Assembly: GCF_019669905.1 (NCBI RefSeq)
Contig: NZ_AP019777.1
Coordinates: forward strand, 744,001-808,000
DNA: 64,000 nucleotides
Source: Methylomonas koyamae
Lineage (GTDB): Bacteria; Pseudomonadota; Gammaproteobacteria; Methylococcales; Methylomonadaceae
Direction of reading: 5' to 3'
The notes below the pieces were generated by a model, which saw only the letters and a list, made by a program, of their open reading frames with translations, was not told where the DNA came from and did not search any database. The stretch's first letter is position 1. Every line of letters starts with the position of its first letter. This document shows, piece after piece, positions 53,582 to 63,827 of the stretch. The translations under genes were made by a program, and so were the position numbers.

Positions 53582-54618
53582 TAAAACGCCTCGGGCGGTT
53601 CGCCGGAAATGATGCGGTCCCAAAGCCGCTTTTGCAACTCGGGATTGGCGACGGGTTCCAGCCAGACCAGTTTTTGCCGGGTTTCGCCGCCGGGCTGGAC
53701 GGTAACGGTATTGGCCAGGCCGTGGCGAATGCTGAGGCGTTCGCTGACGGCCGGTTCCAGCGTGTAATCGATCCATTGTGCGGCCAAATCCGGGTTGCCT
53801 GTGTTGCGGGTAACGGCCCAGCAGTCCAGCCAAGCCAGCGCGCCTTCTTGCGGAATGACGTAGCCGACATCGGCGCCGGCATCGCGCAAGGCCTTCAATT
53901 GTTGGTTGCCGTAATTGCCGAACACCAGCGCAACGTCGTGGCGGGTAAACAGTTCCACCGCTTCTTCCGCAGTCGAATAAAAAGTCAGCACGTTGCGGCG
54001 CAATTTCGCCAGTTCCCGCGCGGCTGTGGCCAGCTCGCGATCGGAGAGGCGAAACGGGTCGGCGGCCCCCAGCAACAGCCCGACCAACGAGAAATTATGG
54101 TTGCTGGTATTGAACGCCAGCACCCGGCCCCGGTAGGCCGTATCCCACATTGCGGCCATCGATCGCGGCGCTTCGGCCATGGTTTTGCGGTTGTAGATCA
54201 AGCCCATTTCCGCGTAGGTGTAGGGGATTGCAAATACTTGCCCCTGCCGTACCAAGCCGGGAATCGCATGCAGATCGCGGAAGCGCGGCAATTGCCGGGC
54301 ATGATTGGCGAGCCGGCCGGGATCGAGCGCCTGTACCAAATGCCGGTCGATATAACGCTGCAATTCGGCGGTATTGACTGCAAACACGTCGTAGGCGGCG
54401 CTGTTGATTTTGTACCACAGGTCGTCGTCGGAATTGGCGTAAGTTACTTCCACTGCGGCGCCGTGGCGAATTTCGAACTCGCGGACGGTATCGGCGTCGG
54501 CGTAACCGGCCCAGGCCAAAATTCGCAGAATATCCTGTGCGGCTGCCGGCGCAGGGCAGAGCGCGGCAATAAACGCAATCGCCGCGATTGCGGCCAAGGA
54601 TAGAAAACGTGGAGTCAT
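53581..54618 (-). CDS. PotD-like periplasmic binding protein
   Basis: A 345-residue protein with a signal peptide (to about APAAAQ-DILR) and a spermidine/putrescine-type solute-binding fold: ILAWAGYADADTVREFEI, VFAVNTAELQRYID, FAIPYTYAEMGLIYN and IPQEGALAWLDCWAV. There are no permease or ATPase genes beside it. Instead its last base overlaps the start of a GGDEF-EAL sensor, as in the NspS-MbaA pair of Vibrio cholerae, where the binding protein reports periplasmic polyamines to the c-di-GMP enzyme. The ligand here is not known. Confidence 0.87.
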   Translation of the reverse strand: MTPRFLSLAAIAAIAFIAALCPAPAAAQDILRILAWAGYADADTVREFEIRHGAAVEVTYANSDDDLWYKINSAAYDVFAVNTAELQRYIDRHLVQALDPGRLANHARQLPRFRDLHAIPGLVRQGQVFAIPYTYAEMGLIYNRKTMAEAPRSMAAMWDTAYRGRVLAFNTSNHNFSLVGLLLGAADPFRLSDRELATAARELAKLRRNVLTFYSTAEEAVELFTRHDVALVFGNYGNQQLKALRDAGADVGYVIPQEGALAWLDCWAVTRNTGNPDLAAQWIDYTLEPAVSERLSIRHGLANTVTVQPGGETRQKLVWLEPVANPELQKRLWDRIISGEPPEAF

Positions 54619-54738
54619 ATAGGGTGTGACTTACGCGCGGTTGACGAAGATGCCTAAGTATATTGGCGGATGAGGCCGGGCGTGGGCCGATCGACGCTGA
54701 AAACGTCGCCGGCACGGCATTTTGCCGACTAAAACCGA

Positions 54739-55527
54739 TTAATCGGCGGTTTCCACTTTTATCAGTATCCGCAGCCGGTTGTGCCGGCTAGCGTGGTTGA
54801 AGCTATCGAAGCCGCTACCTTGGCTATTTTCGTCGTCGACGTTGCCGGCGATTTCGACCCATTCGCCCAGATTGGCGCGTATCGAGGTCTGCGCCGATTG
54901 GGTGTCGAGTTGGCCGTTCTGGCGAAAGCGGTCCGACCAGGGGGCGACATCGAGGACCACTTGCTGGCCGACCAAGCGCGGTGTGACGGCGAAGCCGGTC
55001 GTCGCTTCGACCATTTGGGTGTTACTGTAGACGGTGGCGCCGTAACCGTACTGGTAGACGTTGTGGCTATGTACCGGCCGGACTTCGCCGGTTCTGATGA
55101 TGGCCGGCTGGCCTTCCAGGGTACGCAATTGTTGGTGTTGCTGGCGGTTTTCCAAATCGGCCGTGTTGCCGACCATGCCCCGCATCCGAATCGCATGCGG
55201 CGACACGGCGATTGCCGCCTCAGCGTTGAGTTCGGCGGCGGTTTTGGTACTGGTCTGCAACACGCTGATCATAAGATTGCTGAGGCGGGCGTCCAGTTTG
55301 CGGACCAGCGATTGGATATTCGCCAGCCGTTCCGGGCTGGTTCTGACGATCAGGCTGCTGCCGTTGTCCACCACCCGGTCTTCGCCGTCCAGTAGCGGCG
55401 CCAACAACGGCAGGATTTCGGCAGCCGGCCGGTTGGCGAGCGGAATCACTTCCATCACCGGCTCGCCGGCCAGCGTGGTTTGCCCGGCTAATACCACCAG
55501 CGCCAGGCAAACCGCCTTATATTTCAT
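54739..55527 (-). CDS. Small secretin-like periplasmic protein
   Basis: A 262-residue exported protein: signal peptide (CLALVVLAGQTTLA), a secretin N-domain of the NolW type at residues 23-95 (VIPLANRPAAEILPLLAPLL, SSLIVRTSPERLANIQSLV), a poorly defined middle, and a C-terminal part (TGFAVTPRLVGQQVVLDVAP, LGEWVEIAGNVDDE) like a section of the secretin beta domain. It is far too short to be a full secretin channel, and no secretion genes are adjacent. It overlaps the end of glgA by 11 bases, so it is translated with glycogen synthase. The ATG at 55527 is chosen because it starts the signal peptide. Function unknown. Confidence 0.65.
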   Translation of the reverse strand: MKYKAVCLALVVLAGQTTLAGEPVMEVIPLANRPAAEILPLLAPLLDGEDRVVDNGSSLIVRTSPERLANIQSLVRKLDARLSNLMISVLQTSTKTAAELNAEAAIAVSPHAIRMRGMVGNTADLENRQQHQQLRTLEGQPAIIRTGEVRPVHSHNVYQYGYGATVYSNTQMVEATTGFAVTPRLVGQQVVLDVAPWSDRFRQNGQLDTQSAQTSIRANLGEWVEIAGNVDDENSQGSGFDSFNHASRHNRLRILIKVETAD

Positions 55528-56950
55528 CGTACAAGGCCAGGTATTGTGCCGCGCTGTTTTTCCACGAGAAATCCTTGGCCATCGCATTGCGTTGGATCTG
55601 GCGCCAGATTTTGGGATTGTGGAACAGGACCAGGCTGCGCTTGATGGCTTCGATCAATGCCGCCGCCGAGGCATCGTTGAAAGAGATGCCGCTGGCCGTA
55701 CCGTTGGCGATGCTTTCCGGTAGGGAGTCGACCACGGTATCGGCCAGGCCGCCGGTTCTTCGGACAATCGGGATGGTGCCGTAACGTTGGCTGTACATTT
55801 GGTTCAGTCCGCAAGGTTCGAACCGCGACGGCATCAGGAAGATGTCGGAGCCGGCTTCGATCCGGTGCGCCAAACGCTCGTCGTAGCCTATCGTCACGGC
55901 CACTTTTTCCGGATAGAGCCGGGCGAATTCCTGCAAGCGGTATTCTATGCTCTTGTCGCCGCTGCCCAGCAAGGCGAATTGCAGCGGTAAGTTCGTCATT
56001 TCGGCCAGACAGTTCAATACTAAGTCTATGCCCTTCTGTTCCACCAGCCGGCCGATCAGGCCGAATAACGGCACATCGGCCTCGACCGGTAGGCCCAACT
56101 CCTGTTGCAACGCAGCTTTATTGGCCTGTTTGCCTTCCAACTTGTCCGCCGTGTAATTGTGCGCCAGATAACTGTCGCTGCTCGGGTCCCAAACTGTCGT
56201 ATCGATGCCGTTAATGATGCCGCTCAGTTGTTGTTGCTTGTGCGCCAGCAAGCCTTCCAGGCCGTAGCCGAATTCCGGAGTCTGGATTTCCTGAGCGTAG
56301 GTGGGGCTGACCGTGGTGATGCGGTCGGAATAGGCCAAACCGCCCTTGATGAACGACAGCATGCCGTGGAATTCGAGCCCTTCCGGGTGCAACAACTGGC
56401 CGGGCAAATTCAGTTGCGAATAGGCGCTGCCGGGAAACAGGCCCTGGTAAGCCATGTTATGGATCGTAAACACCGTTGCTGGCCGCTCCTGCTCCAACGA
56501 CAACAGCGCCGGCGCCAGTCCGGTTTGCCAGTCGTTGCAATGCAGGATGTCGGTGCGCCAGTCCAGGTAGGCCCGGTTCATCGCCACTTCGACGATGATG
56601 CGGCAAAACAGCGCAAAGCGTTCGCCGATATTGGCCCAGGGCCGACCGGCTTCGTCCAGGTAGGGGTTGCCGGGGACGTTGAAAAACGGCGGGTAATCGA
56701 CCAGCCAGACGATGACGTTGCTGTCCGGCAACCGGGTTTCCAATAAGTTGACGTCGCAATTGTTGACGCGCACCGTACACAGGTAGCGGCCCGGTTCGCA
56801 GTTCTTGATGGCCTGGTAGTTGGGCATGATGATGCGCACGTCCTGGCCCAAATCGGCCAAGGCTAGCGGCAAACTGCCGGCGACGTCAGCCAGGCCGCCG
56901 GTTTTGATCAGGGGATGGGTTTCGCTGCTGGCGAACAGAATTTTTTTCAT
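55517..56950 (-). CDS. glgA: Glycogen synthase (ADP-glucose type, GT5)
   Basis: A 477-residue glycosyltransferase with the ADP-glucose binding motif KTGGLADV near residues 15-22, and the C-terminal retaining-GT motifs MPSRFEPCGLNQMYSQRYG and RRTGGLADTV. It extends alpha-1,4-glucan chains. The open frame starts 26 codons earlier, but MKKILFASSE at the ATG 56950 is the family start. It lies eight bases after glgB. Confidence 0.95.
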   Translation of the reverse strand: MKKILFASSETHPLIKTGGLADVAGSLPLALADLGQDVRIIMPNYQAIKNCEPGRYLCTVRVNNCDVNLLETRLPDSNVIVWLVDYPPFFNVPGNPYLDEAGRPWANIGERFALFCRIIVEVAMNRAYLDWRTDILHCNDWQTGLAPALLSLEQERPATVFTIHNMAYQGLFPGSAYSQLNLPGQLLHPEGLEFHGMLSFIKGGLAYSDRITTVSPTYAQEIQTPEFGYGLEGLLAHKQQQLSGIINGIDTTVWDPSSDSYLAHNYTADKLEGKQANKAALQQELGLPVEADVPLFGLIGRLVEQKGIDLVLNCLAEMTNLPLQFALLGSGDKSIEYRLQEFARLYPEKVAVTIGYDERLAHRIEAGSDIFLMPSRFEPCGLNQMYSQRYGTIPIVRRTGGLADTVVDSLPESIANGTASGISFNDASAAALIEAIKRSLVLFHNPKIWRQIQRNAMAKDFSWKNSAAQYLALYDEI

Positions 56951-56958
56951 GTGGCAAA

Positions 56959-59139
56959 TTACATTTTCAAGATGATGCCGGCCAAGGGCGGTAACGTGAT
57001 CGCAATCGAGTGTTGTTGGCCCATCCACGGTTGCGGTTCGCTAAGCACGGCGCCATTGCCAAGGTTGCTACCATCGTAGTATTGCGAATCGGAATTGAAT
57101 ATCTCGTAGTAGGTGCCGGGATTGGGCACGCCGATCCGGTAACTTTCCCGCGGCACCGGCGTAAAGTTCAGCACCACGATCAAGTCTTCGTGCGCAGATT
57201 TGCGGCGGTAACTGATGATGGATTGCTGGTAGTCGTGGCAGTCGATCCATTCGAAGCCTTGGTGTTCGAAATCGTAACGGTGCAACGCGGCATGGTTGCG
57301 GTAAAGTTTGTTCAGATCCTTGACCAGCGTCTGTAAGCCGCGATGGTGGGCGTAATCCAGTACGTACCAGTCCAGCGTACGGTTGCAGCTCCATTCGGTG
57401 CCCTGGCCGAATTCGCAGCCCATGAACAACAGTTTTTTACCGGGATAGGTAAACATCATCGTGTACAACAGACGCAGGTTGGCGAAGCGCTGCCATTCGT
57501 CGCCGGGCATTTTGTTCAGCATCGAGCCTTTGCCGTGTACCACTTCGTCGTGGGAAAACGGCAGTACGAAGTTTTCGGTAAATGCATAGAGCAGGCCGAA
57601 AGTCAGCGAATCGTGATGGTAGGAGCGGTGGATCGGTTCCTCCTGCATGTAATGCAGAATGTCGTGCATCCAGCCCATGTTCCATTTCATCGAGAAACCC
57701 AGGCCGCCGGTCCAGGTCGGCCGGGTCACTTGCGGCCACGAGGTGGATTCCTCGGCCATGATCACGGTGCCGGGGTGCTGCTCGTGAGTGACGGTATTCA
57801 TGTGGCGCAAGAAGTCGATCGCTTCCAGGTTTTCGTTGCCGCCGTACATGTTCGGAATCCAGTCGTTGGCGTCGCGCGAGTAATCCAGATACAGCATAGA
57901 CGCCACCGCATCGACCCGCAGGCCGTCCAGATGGAATTCCTCCAGCCAGAAGAAGGCGCTGGACAGCAGGAAGTTTTTCACTTCGTTACGGCTGTAGTTG
58001 TAGATCAGTGTGCCCCAATCGCGGTGTTCGCCTTTGCGCGGGTCTTCGTGTTCGTACAACGGGGTGCCGTCGAAGCGGCCCAGCGCGAAGCTGTCCTTCG
58101 GGAAATGGGCCGGGACCCAATCCAGAATCACGCCGATACCGTTCTGGTGGCAATGGTCGACGAAAAAGCGGAAGTCGTCCGGCGTGCCGTGGCGGCTGGT
58201 CGGCGCGAAATAACCGGTGGTCTGGTAGCCCCAGGAAATGTCCAGCGGATGTTCGGTGACCGGCAACAGTTCGATGTGGGTAAAGCCCATCTCCTTGACG
58301 TAATCGACCAATTGTTCGGCCAGTTCGCGGTAGTTCAGGAAATTGCCGCGATGGTCGCGCCGCCATGAACCCAGATGTACCTCGTAGATCGACATCGGTT
58401 GGTGCAGCCAGTCGTGTTGCGGCCTTTGTTCCATCCAGGCGCCGTCGCCCCAGGTGTAAGCGTTCTCGTCGACGACGACCGCCGCGGTGGCCGGGCGAAA
58501 TTCGAATTGTTGGCCGTAGGGGTCGGTTTTAACCAGCACCTGGCCGCTGTGGCGATTGAGGATTTCGAATTTGTACAGGCAGCCGGCGCTCAAGCCCGGA
58601 ATGAAGATTTCCCAAATGCCGCTGCTGCCCAGGCTGCGCATCGGATGGCCGCGGCCGTCCCAGCGGTTGAAATCGCCGATGACGCTGACCCGTTGCGCAT
58701 TAGGCGCCCAGACCGCGAAATGCACGCCCTCAATGCCGTCGACCGTAAGCTGGTGTGCGCCGAGCTTTTGGTAAATGTGCCAATGCCGGCCCTCGCCGAA
58801 CAAATGCTGGTCGAATTCCGGCAACACCGGGCCGAAGCAATAGGGGTCGTAGTGGCGGTGAGTATGGCCGTCCTTGTCCAACCAGGACAATTGGTAGTGC
58901 GCAGGAATAACGGCGGTTTTGCCGGGGCGGTATTCGAAGAAATCGCTGTCCGGGATGCGCTGGAATTCGCCGCCGTCGGCTTCGAATTTGACGGATTCGG
59001 CGTAGGGCAAAAAGGTGCGGATGATGGTGTCGCTGCCTACGGTATGGCGGCCCAAGACCGAGAAAGGATCGTGATGCTTGGCATCTTTGATTTTGACGAG
59101 TTCTGAATCAAGCGAATGTAATTGGCTTGGCTTGTTCAT
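56959..59139 (-). CDS. glgB: 1,4-alpha-glucan branching enzyme (GH13)
   Basis: A 726-residue branching enzyme: N-terminal CBM48-like modules ([12 protein letters not shown] and [20 protein letters not shown]), GH13 barrel with the catalytic residues in [18 protein letters not shown] (nucleophile), [10 protein letters not shown] (acid/base) and [15 protein letters not shown], then the C-terminal beta domain. It creates alpha-1,6 branches in glycogen. It is the first gene of the minus-strand glycogen unit and divergent from glgC. Confidence 0.97.
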   Translation of the reverse strand: MNKPSQLHSLDSELVKIKDAKHHDPFSVLGRHTVGSDTIIRTFLPYAESVKFEADGGEFQRIPDSDFFEYRPGKTAVIPAHYQLSWLDKDGHTHRHYDPYCFGPVLPEFDQHLFGEGRHWHIYQKLGAHQLTVDGIEGVHFAVWAPNAQRVSVIGDFNRWDGRGHPMRSLGSSGIWEIFIPGLSAGCLYKFEILNRHSGQVLVKTDPYGQQFEFRPATAAVVVDENAYTWGDGAWMEQRPQHDWLHQPMSIYEVHLGSWRRDHRGNFLNYRELAEQLVDYVKEMGFTHIELLPVTEHPLDISWGYQTTGYFAPTSRHGTPDDFRFFVDHCHQNGIGVILDWVPAHFPKDSFALGRFDGTPLYEHEDPRKGEHRDWGTLIYNYSRNEVKNFLLSSAFFWLEEFHLDGLRVDAVASMLYLDYSRDANDWIPNMYGGNENLEAIDFLRHMNTVTHEQHPGTVIMAEESTSWPQVTRPTWTGGLGFSMKWNMGWMHDILHYMQEEPIHRSYHHDSLTFGLLYAFTENFVLPFSHDEVVHGKGSMLNKMPGDEWQRFANLRLLYTMMFTYPGKKLLFMGCEFGQGTEWSCNRTLDWYVLDYAHHRGLQTLVKDLNKLYRNHAALHRYDFEHQGFEWIDCHDYQQSIISYRRKSAHEDLIVVLNFTPVPRESYRIGVPNPGTYYEIFNSDSQYYDGSNLGNGAVLSEPQPWMGQQHSIAITLPPLAGIILKM

Positions 59140-59198
59140 TTTGCAGGGCCTCAGTATAGTTAGGTTTAGCGTTTGGCGGGGACGGCAATTGGGTTAAA

Positions 59199-59313
59199 AC
59201 ACCGACGTTATTAATAGCAATGCGCTTGGGTTTTTACTTTTCCGTGAAGAGTAACGATAATGGCTCAGCGCGGCAAGTGGCAGGTCGAGAAATCTGTGTC
59301 AACCCGTCGGTGT
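59199..59313. repeat. Separated 9-base inverted repeat in the glgB-glgC divergent region
   Basis: ACACCGACG at 59199-59207 and its exact complement CGTCGGTGT at 59305-59313, 97 bases apart, one near each divergent gene. It might be a pair of half-sites for a regulator acting on both promoters, or coincidence. The rest of the 218-base region shows no clear sigma70 promoter by eye. Confidence 0.35.
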
Positions 59314-59357
59314 CCGTATTTGCAGTAGTGAAGCTTATCAATTGAATGAGGAATTAC

Positions 59358-60638
59358 ATGTCAGTCGTCGATACACATCAGCAGGAGAGACGGGTAAACG
59401 ATTTAACCCGCAATACCATCGCTTTAATTCTGGCTGGCGGCCGCGGCTCGCGGTTGAAGAATATGACGGACTGGCGGGCAAAGCCTGCGGTACCCTTTGG
59501 CGGCAAGTTTCGGATTATCGACTTTCCTCTGTCGAACTGCATCAACTCGGATATCCGCAAGATCGGCATCCTGACCCAATACAAAGCCGATTCTTTGATT
59601 CGGCACATCCAGCAAGGCTGGGGCTTTCTGCGCGGCGAATTCGGCGAATACGTGGATTTGATGCCGGCGCAGCAACGCCACGACGAACACTCCTGGTATC
59701 AGGGCACAGCCGATGCGATCTACCAAAACATCGACATCCTGCGGGCGCGCAATCCTGAATTCGTGCTGGTGTTGGCCGGCGACCACATCTACAAAATGGA
59801 TTACTCGGTGATGCTGGCCGACCATGTCGCCAACAAGGCCGACCTGACTATAGGCTGTATCGAAGTGTCGCTGGAAGATGCCAAGGCCTTCGGCGTGATG
59901 CATGTCGACGACAATCGCCGGGTCAAGGCTTTCGTCGAAAAGCCGGAGAACCCGCCGGTGATGCCGGGCCGGGAAAACACCGCGCTGGCGTCCATGGGTA
60001 TTTACATTTTTAACGCCGGCTTCCTGTTCGAACAACTGATCAAAGACGCCGACACCAAAGGTTCCAGTCGCGATTTCGGCAAAGACATCATTCCGTCGGT
60101 GATCGACAAATACCGGGTCAACGCCTATCCGTTTTTGGATTTGCAAAGCGGCCAACAAAGCTACTGGCGCGACGTAGGCACGATCGACGCCTACTGGACC
60201 GCTAATATGGAATTGGTTGGCGTCAAACCGGACCTGAATCTGTACGACAACACCTGGCCGATCTGGACCTACCAGGCGCAGACGCCGCCGGCCAAATTCG
60301 TGTTCGACGACGACGACCGCCGCGGCCAGGCCATCGACTCGATGGTATCCGGCGGCTGCGTGATATCCGGCGCGATCGTGCGCCACTCGCTGTTATTCTC
60401 GCAAGTGCGGGTCAATTCCTACAGTACCGTGCAGGATTCGGTGGTGCTGCCGGAAGTGAATATCGGCCGCCATTGCCGGATCAAGAAAGCGATCATCGAA
60501 AAAGGCTGCCAGGTGCCGGAAGGCACCGTGATCGGCGAGAACCGGGCCGACGACGAAAGACGCTTCCACGTCAGCGAGGGCGGAGTCGTATTGGTGACCT
60601 CCGATATGTTGGGCCAACGCCGGAATTATGTCCGCTAA
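59358..60638 (+). CDS. glgC: Glucose-1-phosphate adenylyltransferase (ADP-glucose pyrophosphorylase)
   Basis: A 426-residue enzyme making ADP-glucose, the committed step of glycogen synthesis. It has the nucleotide-binding [16 protein letters not shown], catalytic [12 protein letters not shown], glucose-1-phosphate-binding FVEKPENPP, and a C-terminal left-handed beta helix. An ATG four codons upstream exists, but GAGG precedes the ATG at 59358 at the right distance. It overlaps the GH57 gene by 11 bases. Confidence 0.96.
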   Translation: MSVVDTHQQERRVNDLTRNTIALILAGGRGSRLKNMTDWRAKPAVPFGGKFRIIDFPLSNCINSDIRKIGILTQYKADSLIRHIQQGWGFLRGEFGEYVDLMPAQQRHDEHSWYQGTADAIYQNIDILRARNPEFVLVLAGDHIYKMDYSVMLADHVANKADLTIGCIEVSLEDAKAFGVMHVDDNRRVKAFVEKPENPPVMPGRENTALASMGIYIFNAGFLFEQLIKDADTKGSSRDFGKDIIPSVIDKYRVNAYPFLDLQSGQQSYWRDVGTIDAYWTANMELVGVKPDLNLYDNTWPIWTYQAQTPPAKFVFDDDDRRGQAIDSMVSGGCVISGAIVRHSLLFSQVRVNSYSTVQDSVVLPEVNIGRHCRIKKAIIEKGCQVPEGTVIGENRADDERRFHVSEGGVVLVTSDMLGQRRNYVR

Positions 60639-62319
60639 AAAATTGAAGCTGGTGCTGTGTTGGCACATGCACCAGCCCGAATACCGCGATATGCAGAGCG
60701 GCGAGTTCAAGTTGCCTTGGACTTATCTGCATGTGATCAAAGATTACGTGGATATGGTCGCCCATCTGGAGGCCGCGCCGGCCGCGAAGGCGGTCGTCAA
60801 TTTCGCCCCTATCCTGCTGGAGCAGATCGAAGATTATTCCAACCAGGTCAACGGCTATTTGCATGATCGGATCGCGATCAAGGATCCGTTACTGGCGGCC
60901 TTGGTCGAGCCGGCTATCTCGGCCGATCCGGAGCGGCGGTTGAAATTATTGCGCGATTGCAAAAAAGCCAACCGCGAACGCCAGATCGAACGCTACCCCG
61001 CGTTTCGCAAGCTGATCGATATGGCGGATTGGGTCCAGGCGCATCAGGATTCGGTCAACTACGTCAATTCCCAATTCGTTTCCGATATTCTAGTCTGGTA
61101 CCATCTGGTTTGGATGGGGGAAACCGTCAAGCTCAGCGACGGCCGGGTGCAGCGCCTGATCGAGAAAGGCAGCGGATTCAGTCTGCACGACCGGATCGAA
61201 ATCGTCGAAATCATTGGCGACTTGTTATCCCGCGTCATCTACCGTTACAAATCGCTGGCCAGAAAAGGCCGCATCGAATTGTCTGTCACTCCTTACGCCC
61301 ATCCGATCATGCCGCTGATGCTGCAAATCGATTGCGCCCGCGAGGCCATACCCGGCATCTCATTACCCGCGCTGGAGCACTACCCCGGCGGCGAGGAGCG
61401 GGTGCGTTGGCATTTGCAGAAGGGCGTGGCCACGTTTCGTCATTTCTTCGGCTTCGAGCCGCAAGGTTGCTGGCCGTCTGAGGGCAGTGTCAGCGAGCGG
61501 ACGTTGCAGATTCTGGCCGAAGCCGGTTTTCGTTGGGCCGCCAGCGGCGGAAACGTCTTGCACAACAGTTTGCATGCCTCGGGCATCGCCGGAAATTGCA
61601 GTCCGCACCAACCGTTCAAAGTGCATTCTGCAGATATCGCCTGTTTTTTTCGGGACGACGGTTTGTCCGATTTGATCGGTTTCGAGTATTCCAAGTGGCA
61701 TGCCGACGACGCGGTGGCCGATTTGATCAAACATCTGGAAAATATCGCCGATTTCGACAGCCGGGAGCCTTTGGTGTCGATCATTATGGACGGCGAAAAT
61801 GCTTGGGAATATTTTCCGGATAACGGCTATCATTTTCTTAGCGCTTTGTACCGCCGGCTGAGCGAACATCCACGTATCGAGCTGACCACCTTTGCCGAGT
61901 ATTTGGATAACGCCGAAGCCCGGATGGATGCGCTGCCGAAGTTGGTGGCCGGAAGCTGGGTCTACGGTACTTTCTCGACCTGGATCGGCGATGCCGATAA
62001 GAATTACGGCTGGGATATGTTGGGCGACGTCAAGGCGGCGTTCGACCGGGCCGTCGCTAACGGCAAGCTCAACGAGCAGCAACTGCTGCAGGCGCAAAGC
62101 CAATTAGGGGTGTGCGAAGGTTCGGACTGGTTTTGGTGGTTTGGCGACTACAATCCCGGTGAAGCGGTCAGCGACTTCGAAAAGCAGTACCGGCTCAATC
62201 TGACCAACCTTTACCGGTTGTTGGGAGAAGAGCCGCCGGCTTACCTGGCCTTGTCGTTCACGCAAGGCAGCGGTAATCCAGCAATGGGCGGCGCAATGCG
62301 CCGCGGTAATCAAATATAA
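60628..62319 (+). CDS. Glycoside hydrolase family 57 alpha-glucan enzyme
   Basis: A 563-residue GH57 protein. It begins with the family's first motif ([14 protein letters not shown]), has the likely nucleophile glutamate in [10 protein letters not shown], and the likely acid/base aspartate in [14 protein letters not shown]57 enzymes act on alpha-1,4 or alpha-1,6 glucans as amylases, amylopullulanases or branching enzymes; the exact activity is not clear. Translational overlap with glgC and closeness to malQ place it in glycogen or maltodextrin turnover. No signal peptide, so it acts in the cytoplasm. Confidence 0.88.
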   Translation: MSAKKLKLVLCWHMHQPEYRDMQSGEFKLPWTYLHVIKDYVDMVAHLEAAPAAKAVVNFAPILLEQIEDYSNQVNGYLHDRIAIKDPLLAALVEPAISADPERRLKLLRDCKKANRERQIERYPAFRKLIDMADWVQAHQDSVNYVNSQFVSDILVWYHLVWMGETVKLSDGRVQRLIEKGSGFSLHDRIEIVEIIGDLLSRVIYRYKSLARKGRIELSVTPYAHPIMPLMLQIDCAREAIPGISLPALEHYPGGEERVRWHLQKGVATFRHFFGFEPQGCWPSEGSVSERTLQILAEAGFRWAASGGNVLHNSLHASGIAGNCSPHQPFKVHSADIACFFRDDGLSDLIGFEYSKWHADDAVADLIKHLENIADFDSREPLVSIIMDGENAWEYFPDNGYHFLSALYRRLSEHPRIELTTFAEYLDNAEARMDALPKLVAGSWVYGTFSTWIGDADKNYGWDMLGDVKAAFDRAVANGKLNEQQLLQAQSQLGVCEGSDWFWWFGDYNPGEAVSDFEKQYRLNLTNLYRLLGEEPPAYLALSFTQGSGNPAMGGAMRRGNQI

Positions 62320-62336
62320 GAAAATGGAACTAGTTC

Positions 62337-63809
62337 ATGGGTGCTCTCTTGGATAAACGCCGCGCGGGCGTTTTGCTACACATTACATCCTTGCCGGGGC
62401 GCGGAGAGTGTGGCGATTTGGGAAGGGAAGCGTTTCATTTTGTCAATTTCTTGCACGACACCGGGGTGACGGTTTGGCAGACCTTGCCGCTCGGCATGCC
62501 GCACGGCGACGGCTCGCCTTACCAGTGTTTGTCGGCCCATGCCGGCAATCCGGCATTGATCAATCTGGAATGGCTGACTGAGAAGGGGTGGCTGCAGGCT
62601 ACCGACCGTTGCGGCGATTGCCATACCAATGCCGAATTTACCAAGAGTTGTCTGGTAACAAAGGCGTTCTACGGCTTCCAGAATCTGGCCGATGCCGAGC
62701 AGCAGCTGGATTTTCAGCGGTTTTGCCGGGAAAAGGCCGGCTGGCTCGACGATTTCGCGCTGTTTATTGCATTGCGTAACGTATTCGGCCACAAATGCTG
62801 GAACGAATGGCCGGAAGCATTGCGGCAACGCGAACCGAAAGCGTTGAGCGAATCCCGGCAATTATTGAAAGCGGTAATCGATTCGATCAAATTCGAACAA
62901 TACGTGTTCTTCAAGCAATGGCATGAATTGAAGGATTATGCCGCCCGCCACGGCGTGCTGATGTTCGGCGACATTCCGATTTTCGTTTCCTACGACAGTG
63001 CCGACGTTTGGGCCAACCGGGACGTGTTCAAGCTGAACGCGGCCGGCGAGATGGAAGTGGTGGCCGGCGTGCCGCCGGATTATTTTTCCGAGTTCGGCCA
63101 GCGCTGGGGTAATCCGCATTACGACTGGGAGTATTTGCGGAAAACCGGTTTCAAGTGGTGGCTGGAGCGGATCGAATCGCAATACGAGATGTTCGATGTG
63201 CTCAGAATCGACCATTTCCGCGGACTCGAGGCGGCATGGGAAATTCCGGCTAACGAAGATACCGCGATCAATGGCCGCTGGGTCGTGGCGCCCGGGGCCG
63301 AGTTATTGGCCGAAATTCAACGCCATTTCGGCTCGCTATCGTTGGTTGCGGAAGATCTGGGCATCATCACTGCGGAAGTCGAAGCCTTGCGCGACGATTT
63401 CAGTTTGCCCGGCATGAAGATTTTGCAATTTGCCTTCGGCGACGACAGCCGCAACCCCTATTTGCCGTGCAATTACCATAAGAATTGCGTGGTGTATACC
63501 GGTACCCACGACAACGATACTACGTTAGGCTGGTTCGACGGGCTCAACGACGGCGAAAAGCAGCGCATTTACGACTACCTGGGCTGGTCCAGCCTGCCGA
63601 TGCCGAGCGCGCTGATCCATGCCGCTATGGGATCGGTAGCCAATCTGGCGGTGATTCCGATGCAGGATATTTTGAAGCTAGGTTCGCCGGATCGGATGAA
63701 TACGCCGGGGACCACCGAGGGTAATTGGCGCTGGCGCTTCGATTGGTCGCAATTGTCCGACGATAAAGCCGGACATTTTGCCCACTTAGTCAGGTTGTTC
63801 GGCCGCTGA
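62337..63809 (+). CDS. malQ: 4-alpha-glucanotransferase (GH77)
   Basis: A 490-residue amylomaltase with AGVLLHITSLPG at the start, LFGDIPIFV-type block (VLMFGDIPIFVSYDSADVWANR), the nucleophile region VLRIDHFRGLEA, acid/base SLVAEDLGIITAEV and VYTGTHDNDTTLGW. It disproportionates maltodextrins. It starts 17 bases after the GH57 gene, forming glgC-GH57-malQ. Its stop codon lies in the loop of a strong hairpin. Confidence 0.95.
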   Translation: MGALLDKRRAGVLLHITSLPGRGECGDLGREAFHFVNFLHDTGVTVWQTLPLGMPHGDGSPYQCLSAHAGNPALINLEWLTEKGWLQATDRCGDCHTNAEFTKSCLVTKAFYGFQNLADAEQQLDFQRFCREKAGWLDDFALFIALRNVFGHKCWNEWPEALRQREPKALSESRQLLKAVIDSIKFEQYVFFKQWHELKDYAARHGVLMFGDIPIFVSYDSADVWANRDVFKLNAAGEMEVVAGVPPDYFSEFGQRWGNPHYDWEYLRKTGFKWWLERIESQYEMFDVLRIDHFRGLEAAWEIPANEDTAINGRWVVAPGAELLAEIQRHFGSLSLVAEDLGIITAEVEALRDDFSLPGMKILQFAFGDDSRNPYLPCNYHKNCVVYTGTHDNDTTLGWFDGLNDGEKQRIYDYLGWSSLPMPSALIHAAMGSVANLAVIPMQDILKLGSPDRMNTPGTTEGNWRWRFDWSQLSDDKAGHFAHLVRLFGR

Positions 63810-63819
63810 CGCGGCCGAA
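63798..63819. terminator. GC-rich hairpin between convergent genes
   Basis: TTCGGCCGC, loop TGAC, GCGGCCGAA: a perfect nine-pair stem whose loop contains the malQ stop codon. There is no T run on either side, so it may mark transcript ends for both convergent genes or stabilise the 3' end rather than act as a classical terminator. Confidence 0.5.
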
Positions 63820-63827
63820 TCCCGCAG

